Below, piece after piece: positions 11,780-23,006 of a stretch of DNA of 64,000 bases. The stretch is from contig WOAB01000864.1 of the NCBI GenBank assembly GCA_027886185.1, forward strand, positions 2,976,001 to 3,040,000. Direction: 5' to 3'. The notes under the pieces were generated by a model. It was not told the DNA's origin. It saw only the letters and a list, made by a program, of their open reading frames with translations, and did no database searches. The stretch is from Rheum nobile. Taxonomy: Eukaryota > Streptophyta > Magnoliopsida > Caryophyllales > Polygonaceae. Positions within the stretch are counted from its first letter, which is position 1; every line of letters begins with the position of its first letter. A program made the translations under genes and the position numbers.

Positions 11780-13537
11780 TCCTCCCCCCCCTTGAGGAAG
11801 ATTCGATATCGAATCTGCTTGGTCCTCTTCAGAGTCACTGTCCACAACAAAAGGAGACAAGTCAGCCACATTAAACACATCATGGACACCATACTCATCG
11901 GGTAGCTCAATTTGGTAGGCATTGTTGTTGATGCACTTGAGCACTTGAAATGGTCCATCTCCACGCGGCTTGAGCTTGGAATCCCGTTGCTTTGGGAACC
12001 TCTCCTTCCTAAGGTGGATCCACACAAGGTCACCTGGTTCAAAAATCATCTCTCACCGGCCCCTATTCGCCTTCTTCTTGTATTACGTCGTGCGCTCTTC
12101 TATCCTTTGGCGAGTGGAGGTGTGCAACCTCTTCACAAAGTCAGCAAGGTCCTTACCTTTCTTGTCTTCAGGGTCCTTGAGAGTGTAGGGGACCATGTCC
12201 AAAGGTGTGATAGGATTCCGCCCATAGACCACCTCGAAAGGAGACTTCTTAGTGGCTGAATGGATTGTGCGGTTGTAGGCAAACTCTATAAAGGCTAAGC
12301 ATTCTTCCCACCCGCGTAGGTTAGTATTCAACAAGGCACGCAATAGAGTTCCTAAGGTCCTATTGACAACTTCGGTTTAGCCGTCTGTTTGAGGATGGCT
12401 TGAAGTGGAGAAAAGCAATTTGGTACCCAACTTAGACCACAAAGTCTTCCAAAAATAACTAAGGAACTTAGCATCTCGGTCGGAAACTATGGTTTTTGGT
12501 ACCCCATGAAGCCTAACAATTTCTCCAAAGAACAAATCAGCCACATGTGATGCGTCGTCGGTCTTATGACATGCAATGAAATGAGCCATTTTCGGAAATC
12601 GGTCAACTACCACAAAAATTGAGTCTCTTCCTCTTTTGGACCTAGGCAATCCCAACACAAAGTCCATAGATATGTCTTCCCAGGGGGAACTAGGGATATG
12701 CAAGGGTGTGTACAATCCATGGGGGTTCAACTTAGATTTGGCTTTGGCACATGTCACACAAGAAGCACAAAGTCTTTCTACATCTTTTACCATGCGTGGC
12801 CAATAGAAATACTCCTTTAAGGTGCCTAAAGTCTTTGCTATACCAGAATGCCCCATTAGACCCCCTCCATGTGCCTCGTGGATGAACAACTTGTGTAGAG
12901 ACCCACTAGGCACACAAAGTTTGTCACCCCTAAATAAATATCCATCATGCAAATAAAATTGTTCATGGCTTCCCTTTCTTATACATGCATGGAATATCTC
13001 AGCAAAATCACCATCACTATCATACAAAGATCTCATGCAAGCAAACCCTAGCACTTTGGCATCAAGAGAGGTAAGTAGAGTGTACCTTCTAAACAAAGCA
13101 TCCACCACTATGTTGTCCTTCCCTTTCTTATGCTTGATGACATAGGGAAATGCTTCAATGAATTCCATCCACTTGGCATGCCGACGGTTGAGCTTGTGTT
13201 GCCCGTTGAGATATCTCAAAGCCTCATGGTCCGAATGTATGACAAATCCCTTGGGCATTAGGTAGTGTTGCCAAGTTGTAAGAACTCTCACCAAGGAAAA
13301 CAACTCTTTTTCATATGTGGGATAGTTCAACTCAGCTCCACTAAGCTTTTCACTAAAATAGGCAATAGGCAATAGGCTTGCCTCCTTGCATCAACACTCC
13401 CCCAAGCCCAATACCCGAGGCGTCACACTCAATCTTAAATGTGTTAGAGAAATCAGGAAGCACAAGTAGAGGGGCATGGGTGAGTTTGTCCTTTAGGGTT
13501 TGAAAGGCCTTTTCTTGTGAATCTCCCCAATGAAATA
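11780..13537 (-). pseudogene. CRM-1 RNase H (part) and integrase
   Basis: After Athila-B the frame resumes with RNase H (FKIECDASGIGLGGVLMQ, about 13440), then YPTYEKELFSLVR and VIHSDHEALRYL. Integrase follows with HGGGLMGHSG and CASCVTCAKAK (zinc finger), ISMDFVLGLP and VSDRDAKFL. A stop at 12377-12379 falls just before the catalytic glutamate (TEVVN). The rest is in 12083-12343 and 11777-12049, with a GPF-type motif (GDGPFQVLK) and VHDVFNVADLSPF. A homopolymer frameshift at 11784-11791 separates this from the LTR-encoded tail. There are at least four lesions, so the copy is inactive. Confidence 0.85.
13533..13537. repeat. Target-site duplication of Athila-B, left copy (AAATA)
   Basis: AAATA immediately precedes the LTR start TGATCA and is repeated at 19962-19966 just after the right LTR. 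Five bp is the normal gypsy duplication length. Confidence 0.85.
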
Positions 13538-14814
13538 TGATCAATGCTACTTTGTAGGGTTTAACTATGAGTTGTTACCGGTGTTTTGGGTACCATTTGG
13601 AGATGTTTAGAGCGTATTGTAGAGATTGGAGTTGAGAAGTAGAAGTGTGACTTTAGTGGTTTGGAGGAACTTAAACGAAGATATCTAGAAGATGAGGAGA
13701 AGACCACTTGAGAAGACTGAGGAAGAATCGAAGAAAGAAGCCACACGAAGCAGCAGAGTCAAATCCACGACTATAGGAGAGCAAGAGAGTTGATCGCGGA
13801 TTAATCGAGAGCAAAGAGCCAGGAAATGAATTTTCCGCGACCGCGGAAATTCATCCGTGATCGCGGAAACCAGCATCAGCGAGCCGCGCGGGAGTTCGTC
13901 CGAAGTTTCACTTTTATATTATTTTCCTTTTCTTTTATTTTATTTATTTCGTTTGCATTACTCTATTTCCTTTTAAGACTTTGTTTATTATCCTTTTACA
14001 TTAGGTTTTGAGGGAGGTTACTTAACCTAGTTTTCTTAGCCACTTGAGGGCATTCAGTTTTCACTCAGTTTTTACATCATCGTTTATTCCATTCAGTATT
14101 ATTTTCCCTTTGAGTAATGAAGAACTAAGCACCATTGCTTAGTCTGATAATTGAAGCCTTCATTTGATATATGATTGTGAGGTTATAATTCTATTCCTAT
14201 TCCTTTGAATTATATCTTTTCTCTTGAGCTTATTCATATTGATTATTATTGATTTCGCTTGTTGGACGCAACTAGCTGTTATTGATAATTGTCTATTGCT
14301 AGGATTTGGATATTTCGGGTTGATATTCCTTGTCTTGTGTAGCAAACATGATATTCTAGGACGGGTAGGACTAGTTTATTGTGAAAGAGAATTGATTATA
14401 TGTTAAATACTGCGGGTCGTGGTGTTGCATGTATCCTGACTAATTCCTATGCTTCTTGCTACTATTGGATTAAATCTTGAAGGTTGGTAGGGATTGTTTA
14501 ATAGTTAGGGTTACCAGGACGGATAGGACTGGTGACTATTTCAGAATAGGGACATGAATAATCATAAGAAGGAATAGAGATAATCTAGGACCAATCAATC
14601 GAATGAATGGTGGATATTTGTTTGGCTAAGTGTTTTCCCCAATTGATTACAACCCTTTGTTTTGTTTACTTTGCTTTGTTTACTTGTTTCACATCCAATC
14701 AATCAAAACCCCCCCTTTTTCACTCTGGCATGCGAATTTACATTAAGAAAGATAGCTCCTCCCTGTGGGATTTGACCCTTGCTTGCCTATTCTACTAGTT
14801 TAGGTTCTTAAGGA
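13538..14814 (+). repeat. Athila-B left LTR, 3'-truncated
   Basis: Starts TGATCAATGCTACTTTGTAG and follows the right LTR closely up to TAGGTTCTTAAGG. There it switches to RT coding sequence over a shared TTATTTT. Contains two palindrome copies at 13834-13866. Confidence 0.9.
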
Positions 14815-15660
14815 TTATTTTTATGGATGATTTCACAGTCCATGGTGATAGTTTTGATGCATGCTTAGACCACTTTTCACTTGTGCTTCAAAGATGTGTA
14901 GACACCAACTTGGTTCTTAATTCTGAAAAGTGCCATTTTATGGTTGAGCAAGGCATTGTGTTAGGACATATAGTGTCAGCTAGAGGTATTGAGGTCGATA
15001 AGGCAAAGATTGATGTAATTCAATCTTAACCTTATCCTACTAATGTGCGTGAAGTGTGTTCTTTCTTAGGCCATGCAGGTTTCTACCATCGGTTTATTAA
15101 AGACTTTTCAAAGATCTCATCACCCCTATGCGAACTACTGAAGAAGGAAGTGAATTTTGAGCTTAACGATGAGTGCAAGAAGGCATTTGATGATTTGAAA
15201 GCTCGCCTCACTAGTGCACCGATTATTCAAGCACCGGATTGGTCTCGCCCTTTCGAGATAATGTGCAATGCTAGTGATTATGTGGTGGGAGCAGTCCTTG
15301 GACAAAAAGAAGCACGAGCGTCTCATGTGATTCACTATGCTTCCATGACTCTGAATGGAGCACAACGGAACTACTCCACCACGGAGAAAGAATTGTTAGC
15401 TGTCGTGTTTGCCTTGGAGAAATTTAGGCAATACTTACTTGGCACCAAAGTGAGCATCTATACGGATCATGCATCTCTTCGTTATCTATTGACGAAGAAA
15501 GAGGCAAAACCAAGATTGATTCGATGGATACTGCTGCTGAGCGAGTTTGATGTTGAGATCAGGGATAAAAAGGGAGCCGAGAACTTGGTGGATGATCACT
15601 TAAGCAGGCTCGTACATGAAGAAGACAGATCCGAGAGGGAAGCGCAGATAAAAGGTGATT
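14811..15660 (+). pseudogene. Athila-B reverse transcriptase (C-terminal half) and RNase H
   Basis: Begins in RT at the catalytic box MDDFTVHGDSF, then NLVLNSEKCHFMV, GIVLGHIVSARGIEVDKAK and, after a TAA at 15027-15029, REVCSFLGHAGFYHRFIKDF. RNase H follows with FEIMCNASDYVVGAVLGQK, YSTTEKELLAVVFALEKF, IYTDHASLRYL and NLVDDHLSRL. MDDF with SFLGHAGFYRRFIKDF is characteristic of Athila. The first RT half is deleted and one stop is internal, so no active enzyme is expected. The frame then enters a palindrome-rich spacer before integrase. Confidence 0.88.
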
Positions 15661-17297
15661 TTCCCGATGACACACTGTGTCGCATTGCTACAGAATGTTT
15701 TTCGCGATCGCGGAAAAATTGCCGCAATCGCGGAAAAATACCTGATTCATCAACGCAAGACATCTCTTCTACAGAAAGTTTTCCGCGATCGCGGAAATTC
15801 CCCTGGAGCAACCGTTTGTCTCGTCAATTTGTTCGAAAAATCACCGCGACCGCGGAATGATTTCCGCGACCGTGGAATGATTTCCGTGACCGCGGAAAGG
15901 CCTTTGACTCGCCATCCGAGTTTGTTTCTGAAGAATTACTTCTTGGACTCCATACCCTCCAGCCATGGTATGCTAACATGGTGAATTTTCTCGTTCGAGA
16001 AGAGTTCCCGCCCAACTTTTCTAAAGCACAAAAGGACAAGATACGGCGTGAGTCTCGATTCTATGTGTGGGATGACCCCTATCTTTGGAGGCACTGTGTT
16101 GACTAGGTAATCCGTCGATGTCTTCCGGATAATGAGGTACAATCTGTTTAAGCTTTTTGTCATTCTCATGCATGTGGGGGCCACTTTGGGGCAAATAAAA
16201 CTGCTAGGAGGGTTTTGGACACAGGATTTTATTGGCCACACATCTTTCGGGATGCACATGCCTTTTGTAAGTCCTGTGATCAATGCCAAAGGGTCGGGAA
16301 TATTTCTCGCAGGAACGAGATGCCACAATCAAACTTAATTTTTTGTGAAATTTTTGATGTTTGGGGCATTGACTTTATGGGACCCTTTCCTAGCTCTTTT
16401 GGGAACCTATATATTTTAATTGCGGTGGACAACGTTTTCAAATGGGTGGAAGCGAAGGCCACCAAGACTGATTATTTTAAAGTGGTGGCAGATTTTATGA
16501 AGAAACGCATCTTCTCGAGGTTTGGAATCCCCAAAGCTTTGATAAGTGACAGGGGAACTCACTTCTGCAACAAGACCGTCAGTGGACTACTGAAGAAATA
16601 TCATATCACGCAGAGAATCTCCACTGCCTACCATCCACAAACCAATGGGCAAGCTGAAGTGTCAAACAGAGAGATCAAAACCATCCTTGAGAAGACGGTC
16701 GCTCCAAACAGGAAGGATTGGAGCCTGAGACTAGATGATGCTTTGTGGGCTTACCGGACAGCATACAAAACCCCCATTGGGATGTCTCCCTTTAGATTGG
16801 TATTTGGAAAAGCTTGCCATCTTCCGGTGGAGCTTGAGCACAAGGCATTATGGGCTGTGAAGAAGTGCAATATGCAAATTGATTAGGTGGGAGAATTTCG
16901 TAAGTTGCAGCTGCAAGAGTTGGAGGAGATACGCCTTGATGCGTACGACAACACAGTTATTTACAAGGAGAAGACGAAGGCTTGGCATGATAAGAACATT
17001 ATGAGAAAGGACTTCAACATTGGGGACAAGGTCCTATTATTTCAATCTCGCCTGAAACTTTTCCCAAGAAAACTCCGTTCCAGATGGTTGGGTCCCTACG
17101 TTGTTACTCGCATTTTTCCACATAGAGCAGTTGATATATATGATGGGAAGACCGACAGGGTGTCCAAGGTGAATGGTCACAGGTTAAAACCTTACCATGA
17201 GGGATTCAACAACGAGGCGATGGATGAGATGGTTCTTGAAGAACCAATTGCTGAGATCTCGTTGGAAAGCACCATGTCGAGCCACGACAATAACTAA
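15661..17297 (+). pseudogene. Athila-B integrase with palindrome-rich N-terminal spacer
   Basis: The first 240 bp are a spacer built of repeated PRSRK/RDRG peptide units encoded by the palindromes, with a TGA near 15860. Then come PPNFSKAQKDKIRRESRFY, a zinc finger whose first part is broken (CGGHFGANKTA), CKSCDQCQR, and the core GIDFMGPFPS, ISDRGTHF, NGQAEVSNREIK. A TAG at 16884 splits off the C-terminal domain: IGDKVLLFQSRLKLFP, LGPYVVTRI, VNGHRLKPY, stop at 17295. The catalytic acids are intact. At least three stops or shifts remain. Confidence 0.88.
15709..15898. repeat. Palindrome cluster in the Athila-B RNase H-integrase spacer
   Basis: Six copies of CCGCGAYCGCGG or one-base variants: a doublet at 15709-15732, one at 15781-15797, and a triplet at 15842-15898 with 20 bp period. 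They lie in the coding frame and give PRSRK, RNRG and RDRG peptides. Confidence 0.85.
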
Positions 17298-18648
17298 GGC
17301 GCTGCTCGGGAGGCAACCCGAGGTATGCATGTTTTTTTCTTGTCTTTTCCTTTCTAGTTGTTATTATTTGTTTTGTTTGTTTTTGTTGTTGTTTCTGTTT
17401 TTGCATTAGACTAACCTATAGGATGGAGACTCGGAGCCATATTGAAGGAGGTGAATGACGCACCAACAACACATCCGCAATCGCGGAAATACCACTGTAA
17501 GTCTCCTGATCCGGAAAAAAAAAATCTAAAAAAAAATCTAAAAGAAAAAAAAGTTATACCGACGGCCAACTGTCCGAATTTAACACGAGAGGAGGTGCGC
17601 ATCATACTTCCAAGGAGGAGACATTCGCCCCACATTTTTATTTGGCAACGTTGATGGCCCGACATTCGACAACTGAGGCGGAGGAACACTAGATCCCGCC
17701 ACACGATTCCATCTGGGCTCCGCTATGTGTTCGTTGAAGGCCGTGCAACCCCGATTTCCCTGACATGCCACTACACCTTACAGTGGTTCCATTTGGTTGC
17801 ACGGTAGAGATTGAGTTTGAAGACCGCCGCAACACCAGAGACATGTGCTTTCATTCATATACCGCCAGCAACATCTTCCGCGTCCAAGCCAACTCAACGA
17901 CGGTTGTGAGTACCTTTCCGCTTTTCCCTGTGCTTCATTCTTTTTTTTTGTCTTTCATTACATTGAGGACAATGCAATGTTTAAGCATGGGGGAGTTTTC
18001 TATACTTGCTAGTCGCTGAGAAGAAGAAAAAAAAACATAAAGAAAAAGAAAAAGCCAATAATTCGAAAAAAGGCAAAAATAGAAATCCTGGAATAAGTCG
18101 AAAACCCGAAAGGGAGGCTTAGGTAATAAGAAGGTGGCTTGGACCAGCATTAGGCTGGGGTAATAATTGGTCAAGAGTGATGTGAGTTTTATGTGAGCCC
18201 ATCTATTGAAAAATGAAATGAGTGGCTTGGTGAAAACCCGAAAGGGCGCCTTGGCAAAATGAGTGAAAAGAAGAAGAGTGATTATTAGGTTTCCTCATTT
18301 TTCCTGGCGTGGTGACATAAGAAGAGGTGATATAAGGAGGATTCGGGTAGGTCACTCTGGGAGGTATAAGAAGATAGATGGAGGCTAGGATTAGATATTT
18401 ATTCACTCTATGGTATTCGGGTTAAGCTTGGGGGAAGTACTCTGCTTTCCTTTTTAGCTTGGTTGGTGTTGTGTTATATGTTGGGTTGTGTTGTGCTTAT
18501 TGTATTGGTGCCTTGGAGTTTCATGTTTAGGTACAATTCTTAATAGAGATGGTTTTTCTGTGCTTCTTGAGACCTTGGGGATTTGATTGGAGGTGTAGGT
18601 TTCTTTTAGCTTACTCGAGGACGAGCAAGGTTTAAGCATGGAGGAATT
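17298..18648 (+). other. Athila-B 3' untranslated region and polypurine tract
   Basis: No long ORF. Starts with the conserved post-integrase block GGCGCTGCTCGGGAGGCAAC, also seen (reversed) in Athila-C and Athila-E. One palindrome is at 17473-17489. Short adenine-rich runs lie at 17515-17555 and 18025-18060. The end, AAGCATGGAGGAATT just before the LTR at 18649, is the polypurine tract. Confidence 0.75.
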
Positions 18649-19961
18649 TGATCAGCGCTACTTTGTAGGGTTTAACTATGAGTTGTTACCGGTGTTTTGG
18701 GTACCATTTGGAGATGTTTAGAGCGTATTGTAGAGATTGGAGTTGAGAAGTAGAAGTGTGACTTTAGTGGTTTGGAGGAACTTAAACGAAGATATCTAGA
18801 AGATGAGGAGAAGACTACTTGAGAAGACCGATGACGAATCGAAGAAAGAAGCCACACGAAGCAGCAGAGTCAAATCCGCGACCGCGGGAGAGCAAGAGAG
18901 TTGATCGCGGATTAATCGAGAGCAAAGAGCCAGGAATGGAATTTTCCGTGACCGCGGAAATTCATCCGCGATCGCGGAAACCAGCATCAGCGAGCCGTGC
19001 GGGAGTTCGTCCGAAGTTTCACTTTTATATTATTTTCCTTTTCTTTTATTTTATTTATTTCGTTTGCATTACTTTATTTCCTTTTAAGACTTTGTTTATT
19101 ATCCTTTTACATTAGGTTTTGAGGGAGGTTACTTAACCTAGTTTTTTTAGCCACTTGAGGGCATTCAGTTTTCATTCAGTTTTTACATCATCGTTTATTC
19201 CATTCAGTATTATTTTCTCTTTGAGTAATGAAGAACTAAGCACCATTGCTTAGTCCGACAATTGAAGCCTTCATTTGATATATGATTGTGAGGTTATAAT
19301 TTTATTCCTATTCCTTTGAATTATATCTTTTCTCTTGAGCTTATTCATATTGATTATTATTGATTTCGCTTATTGGACGCAACTAGCTGTTATTGGTAAT
19401 TGTCTATTGCTAGGATTTGGATATTTCGGGTTGAGATTCCTTGTCTTGTGTAGCAAACATGATATTCTAGGACGGGTAGGACTAGTTTATTGTGAAAGAG
19501 AATTGATTATATGTTAAATACCGCGGGTCGTGGTGTTGCATGTATCCTGGCTAATTCCTATGCTTCTTGCTGCTATTGGATTAAATCTTGAAGGTTGCTA
19601 GGGATTGTTTAATAGTTAGGGTTACCAGGACGGATAGGACTGGTGACTATTTCAGAATAGGGACAGGAATAATCATAGGAAGGAATAGAGATAATCTAGG
19701 ATCAATCAATCGAATGAATGGTGGATATTTGTTTGGCTAAGTGTTTTCCCCAATTGATTACAACCCTTTGTTTTGTTTACTGTGTTTTGTTTACTTGTTT
19801 CACAACCAATCAATCAAAACCCCCCTTTGTCACTCTGTCATGCGAATTTACATTAAGAAAGATAGCTCCTCCCTGTGGGATTCGACTCTTGCTTGCCTAT
19901 TCTACTAGTTTAGGTTCTTAAGGTTTATTTTGATTAGGCGATACGACTTTAGCCTTCATCA
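18649..19961 (+). repeat. Athila-B right LTR (complete)
   Basis: TGATCAGCGCTACTTTGTAG to ...TAGCCTTCATCA, 1313 bp. It carries palindromes at 18874-18889, 18942-18957 and 18965-18980. Its reverse complement matches the LTRs at 23007-24340, 44959-46246 and 49540-50514, so all belong to one Athila family. Confidence 0.9.
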
Positions 19962-19966
19962 AAATA
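19962..19966. repeat. Target-site duplication of Athila-B, right copy (AAATA)
   Basis: AAATA directly after the right LTR, equal to 13533-13537. CRM-1 RNase H coding sequence continues to its right. Confidence 0.85.
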
Positions 19967-20945
19967 CCACATTCTTCTTTGTGAGTTCGGTGAGGGGTGT
20001 GGCTATAGTGCTAAAGTCTCTCACAAACATCCTATAAAATCCAGCCAAGCCCAAGAAACTCCTCACCTGAGTCATGGTAGAAGGGGTAGGCCATTCTCTA
20101 ATGCGTTAACCTTCTCTTCATCAACCTTCAAACTTGTTTTGCTAACAACAAATCCAAGAAAAATGACATGATCCGAGCAAAAATGACACTTCTTGAAATT
20201 TTCATATAACTTCTCTTTCCTAAGGACCTCAAGTACTTGTCTAATATGATGAGCATGTTCATGCAGATTTGGACTATAGATTAGTATGTCATCAAAATAA
20301 ACAACCACAAATTTTCCTAGAAATGGCCTAAGTACATGATTCATTAGCCTCATAAAAGTACTTGGTGCATTAGTTAGGCCAAAGGGCATTACCATCCACT
20401 CATAGAGTCCATACTTGGTTTTGAATGCAGTTTTCCACTCATCTCCCTCCTTCATTCTGAATTGGTGATAGACACTCTTGAGATCAATTTTGGAGAAGAC
20501 TTGGGATCCATGAAACTCATCTAGCATGTCGTCTAAGCGTGGAATGGGGTGCCTATACTTGATGGTGATGTTGTTGATAGCCCTACAGTCAACACACATC
20601 CTCCAGCTTCCATCTTTCTTAGGCACAAGTATCACCGGCACGACACATGGTGATAAGCTCTCTCTCACATATCCCTTGTCTAGCAACTCTTGGACTTGTT
20701 TTTGCAACTCCTTGGTCTCTTTCGGGTTAGTCCTATAAGCTGCACGGTTGGGTAAGGTGGCTTCGGGCACAAAATCAATATGGTGCTCTATTCCTCTAAG
20801 TGGTGGAAGACCACTAGGAATGTCTTCTTGGAACAAATCTTCAAACTCCTGCAAAATGGCAACAATAGAAATAGGTAGATCATCCAATTCATTTGAAGAG
20901 AACAAATTGGAACAAGGAAACAAACATGACTCCCCTGAATAACAT
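19967..20945 (-). pseudogene. CRM-1 reverse transcriptase and start of RNase H
   Basis: The main frame is 20072-20923: GLPPLRGIEHHIDFVPEA, LDKGYVRESLSPCVVPVILV, MCVDCRAINNITIKYRHPIP, LYEWMVMPFGLTNAPSTFM and the catalytic YFDDILIYS. These blocks are shared almost residue for residue with CRM-2 and fit CRM chromoviruses. A frameshift near 20095 leads to the SFLGLAGF-type connection read in another frame up to Athila-B at 19961. A second shift near 20930 separates RT from the protease linker. Catalytic residues are present but the polyprotein is not continuous. Confidence 0.88.
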
Positions 20946-21475
20946 GGTGGACTTCCTTAGCCCTAGCTAGAAGCATGTGAGAGCTCGCTCCAGAATTGGT
21001 CCCTATTGCAAGCTTCTTGCTAGCATCCTTCCCTTGGCCTCTTTGTTGGCGCCTTTGCTCACTAGCCACATAGTCAACCATGATTTCATGTGGTGCCATA
21101 GGAAGGAGGGTGATCTTCTTGCCGGCCATGTGAAATGAATATTCATTGGTGACTCCTTGATGAATCACCCCTCGGTCATATTGCCATGGCCTCCCAAGCA
21201 ACAAGTGGCAAGCGGTCATTGGGAGGACATCACACAACACTTCATCTTGGTAAGCCCCAATGGCAAGCCGAATGGTGGCTTTCTCTTGCACCTTGAGTGG
21301 AGTTGATGAGTTGAGCCAATTAAGGGTGTAGGGTTGGTGATGAGGTGTTGTCTTGAGGTTGAAACACCTCACCACTTCCTTGTCTATGATGTTGCAGCAT
21401 GAGCCTCCATCTATGATAACACTGCATACCTTCCCTTGAATGTGGCACCGGGTGTGGAAGATTGTTTCTCTTTAT
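20930..21475 (-). pseudogene. CRM-1 protease and protease-RT linker
   Basis: Reads through an active-site I-D-G-G-S block near 21410, then TTPHHQPYTLNWLNSSTPLK, DEVLCDVLPMTACHLLLGRP and QYDRGVIHQGVTNEYSF, the usual CRM protease. The linker (EIMVDYVASEQRRQQRG) continues until the frame shifts near 20930. D-G-G-S replaces the commoner D-T/S-G-S as it does in CRM-2, so it looks family-typical rather than mutated. Confidence 0.75.
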
Positions 21476-22938
21476 GATGGGGGCGGTGGAGCATCATTGG
21501 CCACCAAGGTTCTCTTGACCACAAAGCACTCTCCCTCAGCCGCCGTGACTTGAACTTCTTCTTCATCAAACTGAGGTGGCAACTCTTCTTCCTCTTCTTG
21601 TTCTTCCTCCGAGATGTAGTCACCATGTTTATTGAGGAGAACTTGCTTCCTTGTGGGGCAATCTCTAGCATAGTGGCCACGGCCAAGGCACTTGTAGCAC
21701 TTCACATCCCTTGTACGAGAGGCATCTTCCTTCTTGGTAATGGGCTCAGTTTTGGGTGCCTCACGCCTATATGGTGCCTTGGACGTGTCACTCTTCACCT
21801 CGGGCCGCTTGGATTGGTAGGAAGCTTGGTGTGATGTTGATGATGAACTCCAAGGCCTTGAGCTAGTCACGCTCTTCTTCCTTTGTAAGCTTTGGTGAAC
21901 TTTAGTAGCATAGTGCAACACTTCCTCCATAGGGGCCTCATGTAAGTCTACAAGGTGGCTCAAATCAGAATTTAAACCACCAATAAACTTAGATACAATA
22001 TAGCTCTCCGGGAGATGCATCTTGGATCTAAAAGCAAGCCTCTTAAGCTCTTTGTAAAACTCTTCCGGGGTACCACTCCCTTGTCTTACTCTCTCAAGTT
22101 GGATTTGCACTTTGTTGGTGTAGTCTTGAGGCACAAACCGGTAGTTCATGGCATCTCTAAGATCCTCCCAAGTGGTGATGGGTGGATAGTTGGGGTAGAG
22201 ACGCTCCTCTTTGTCTTCTTCCCACCAAGACAAAGCATAACTCTTGAAGTGGATTGTGGCAAGAGCAATGCGTTGGGCGTCGGTGTGTTGGTGGAACTCA
22301 AACATGGCCTCAATGGTGGATAGCCAATCTAGGTAGGCCTCCACGTCCGAAGTGCCTTCAAAAGTGGGAATGGTGAGCTTTACGCCGTAGTTGGGCTGGC
22401 ACGCCTCTTGCAATGGTTGGCCATAGCAGTGTGCCTCGGGCTGTGGAGCCCTAGTGTAGGCATTGGGGCCTCTCGGCCTCATTTGCTCCCTGATCGCCAA
22501 CTAAGCATAAGGCCCCCGCCTTGGCATCATTGGTGGTGGTCCCATTGGTCGGTAAGGCCTCCGAAGCATGCCATCAAAGAGAGATGGCCGGGTGATGGGC
22601 TCACACCTAGGGGATAGTGGTTGTCGGGCGTCTGGCGAGAAAGGATTGTCAAAGTCCTCTTGAGTCGTGTCATGCCTAGCTTGGGTGCGGTCCCCGGGGC
22701 ATCGTGAGGGCCCTATACTGTGGTGCTCACTTTGGGCCTCATCTTCAGATTGTGAGCCCTCATGGTGGTCCACGACACTAGCTCTTCTAGAAGTGCTCAT
22801 CCTCTCTTCAATTTTGGAGTCCATGGCTTGGAGAAGATCCAACCGAGTCTTGTCAAGGATGGCTTGGAGATCCTCTAGGGTAATCGGCCTTCCTAAAGAA
22901 TTGCCTTCCTCGGCCACTTTGGCTTTGCTACCATCCAT
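21472..22938 (-). pseudogene. CRM-1 gag
   Basis: ATG at 22938 (MDGSKAKVAEEGN). A stop at 22501-22503 interrupts the frame, which then runs to 21472. Visible parts are the capsid block (IPTFEGTSDVEAYLDWL, ALSWWEEDKEERLYP, GTPEEFYKELKRLAFRS), the Cys knuckle CYKCLGRGHYARDC (CX2CX4HX4C) near residue 265 of the second part, and an acidic tail rich in glutamate. The frame breaks in the acidic-to-protease region near 21470. Gag would form the particle and bind element RNA. Confidence 0.85.
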
Positions 22939-23006
22939 GTTACAAAGACACTCAAAAGATTAGTCAAAAATCGAATGGAAAAGATTGGAGAATTTACCTC
23001 GGTGGA
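22939..23006 (-). other. CRM-1 5' leader, gag-proximal part
   Basis: Non-coding sequence just upstream of the gag ATG, cut at 23006 by the Athila-C LTR. The remainder resumes at 50515. GTGGA (23002-23006) pairs with GTGTA (50515-50519) as an imperfect target duplication. Confidence 0.65.

Larger units (their letters stand above)
13538..19961 (+). mobile_element. Athila-B: Athila-lineage gypsy element with internal deletion, inserted in CRM-1 RNase H
   Basis: Direct LTRs (13538-14814 and 18649-19961), target duplication AAATA and plus-strand Athila RT, RNase H and integrase. CRM-1 RNase H sequence continues on both sides. The primer site, gag, protease and first half of RT are missing: the left LTR, short of its last roughly 45 bp, is fused to RT just before MDDF. 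The LTRs are very similar by eye, so insertion is recent relative to the damage in CRM-1. Confidence 0.9.

Noticed and set aside
21550..21834. Leucine/phenylalanine-rich frame that could pass for a membrane protein
   Set aside because: It is the complement of the Glu-rich acidic part of CRM-1 gag; hydrophobic runs there are an antisense artefact.
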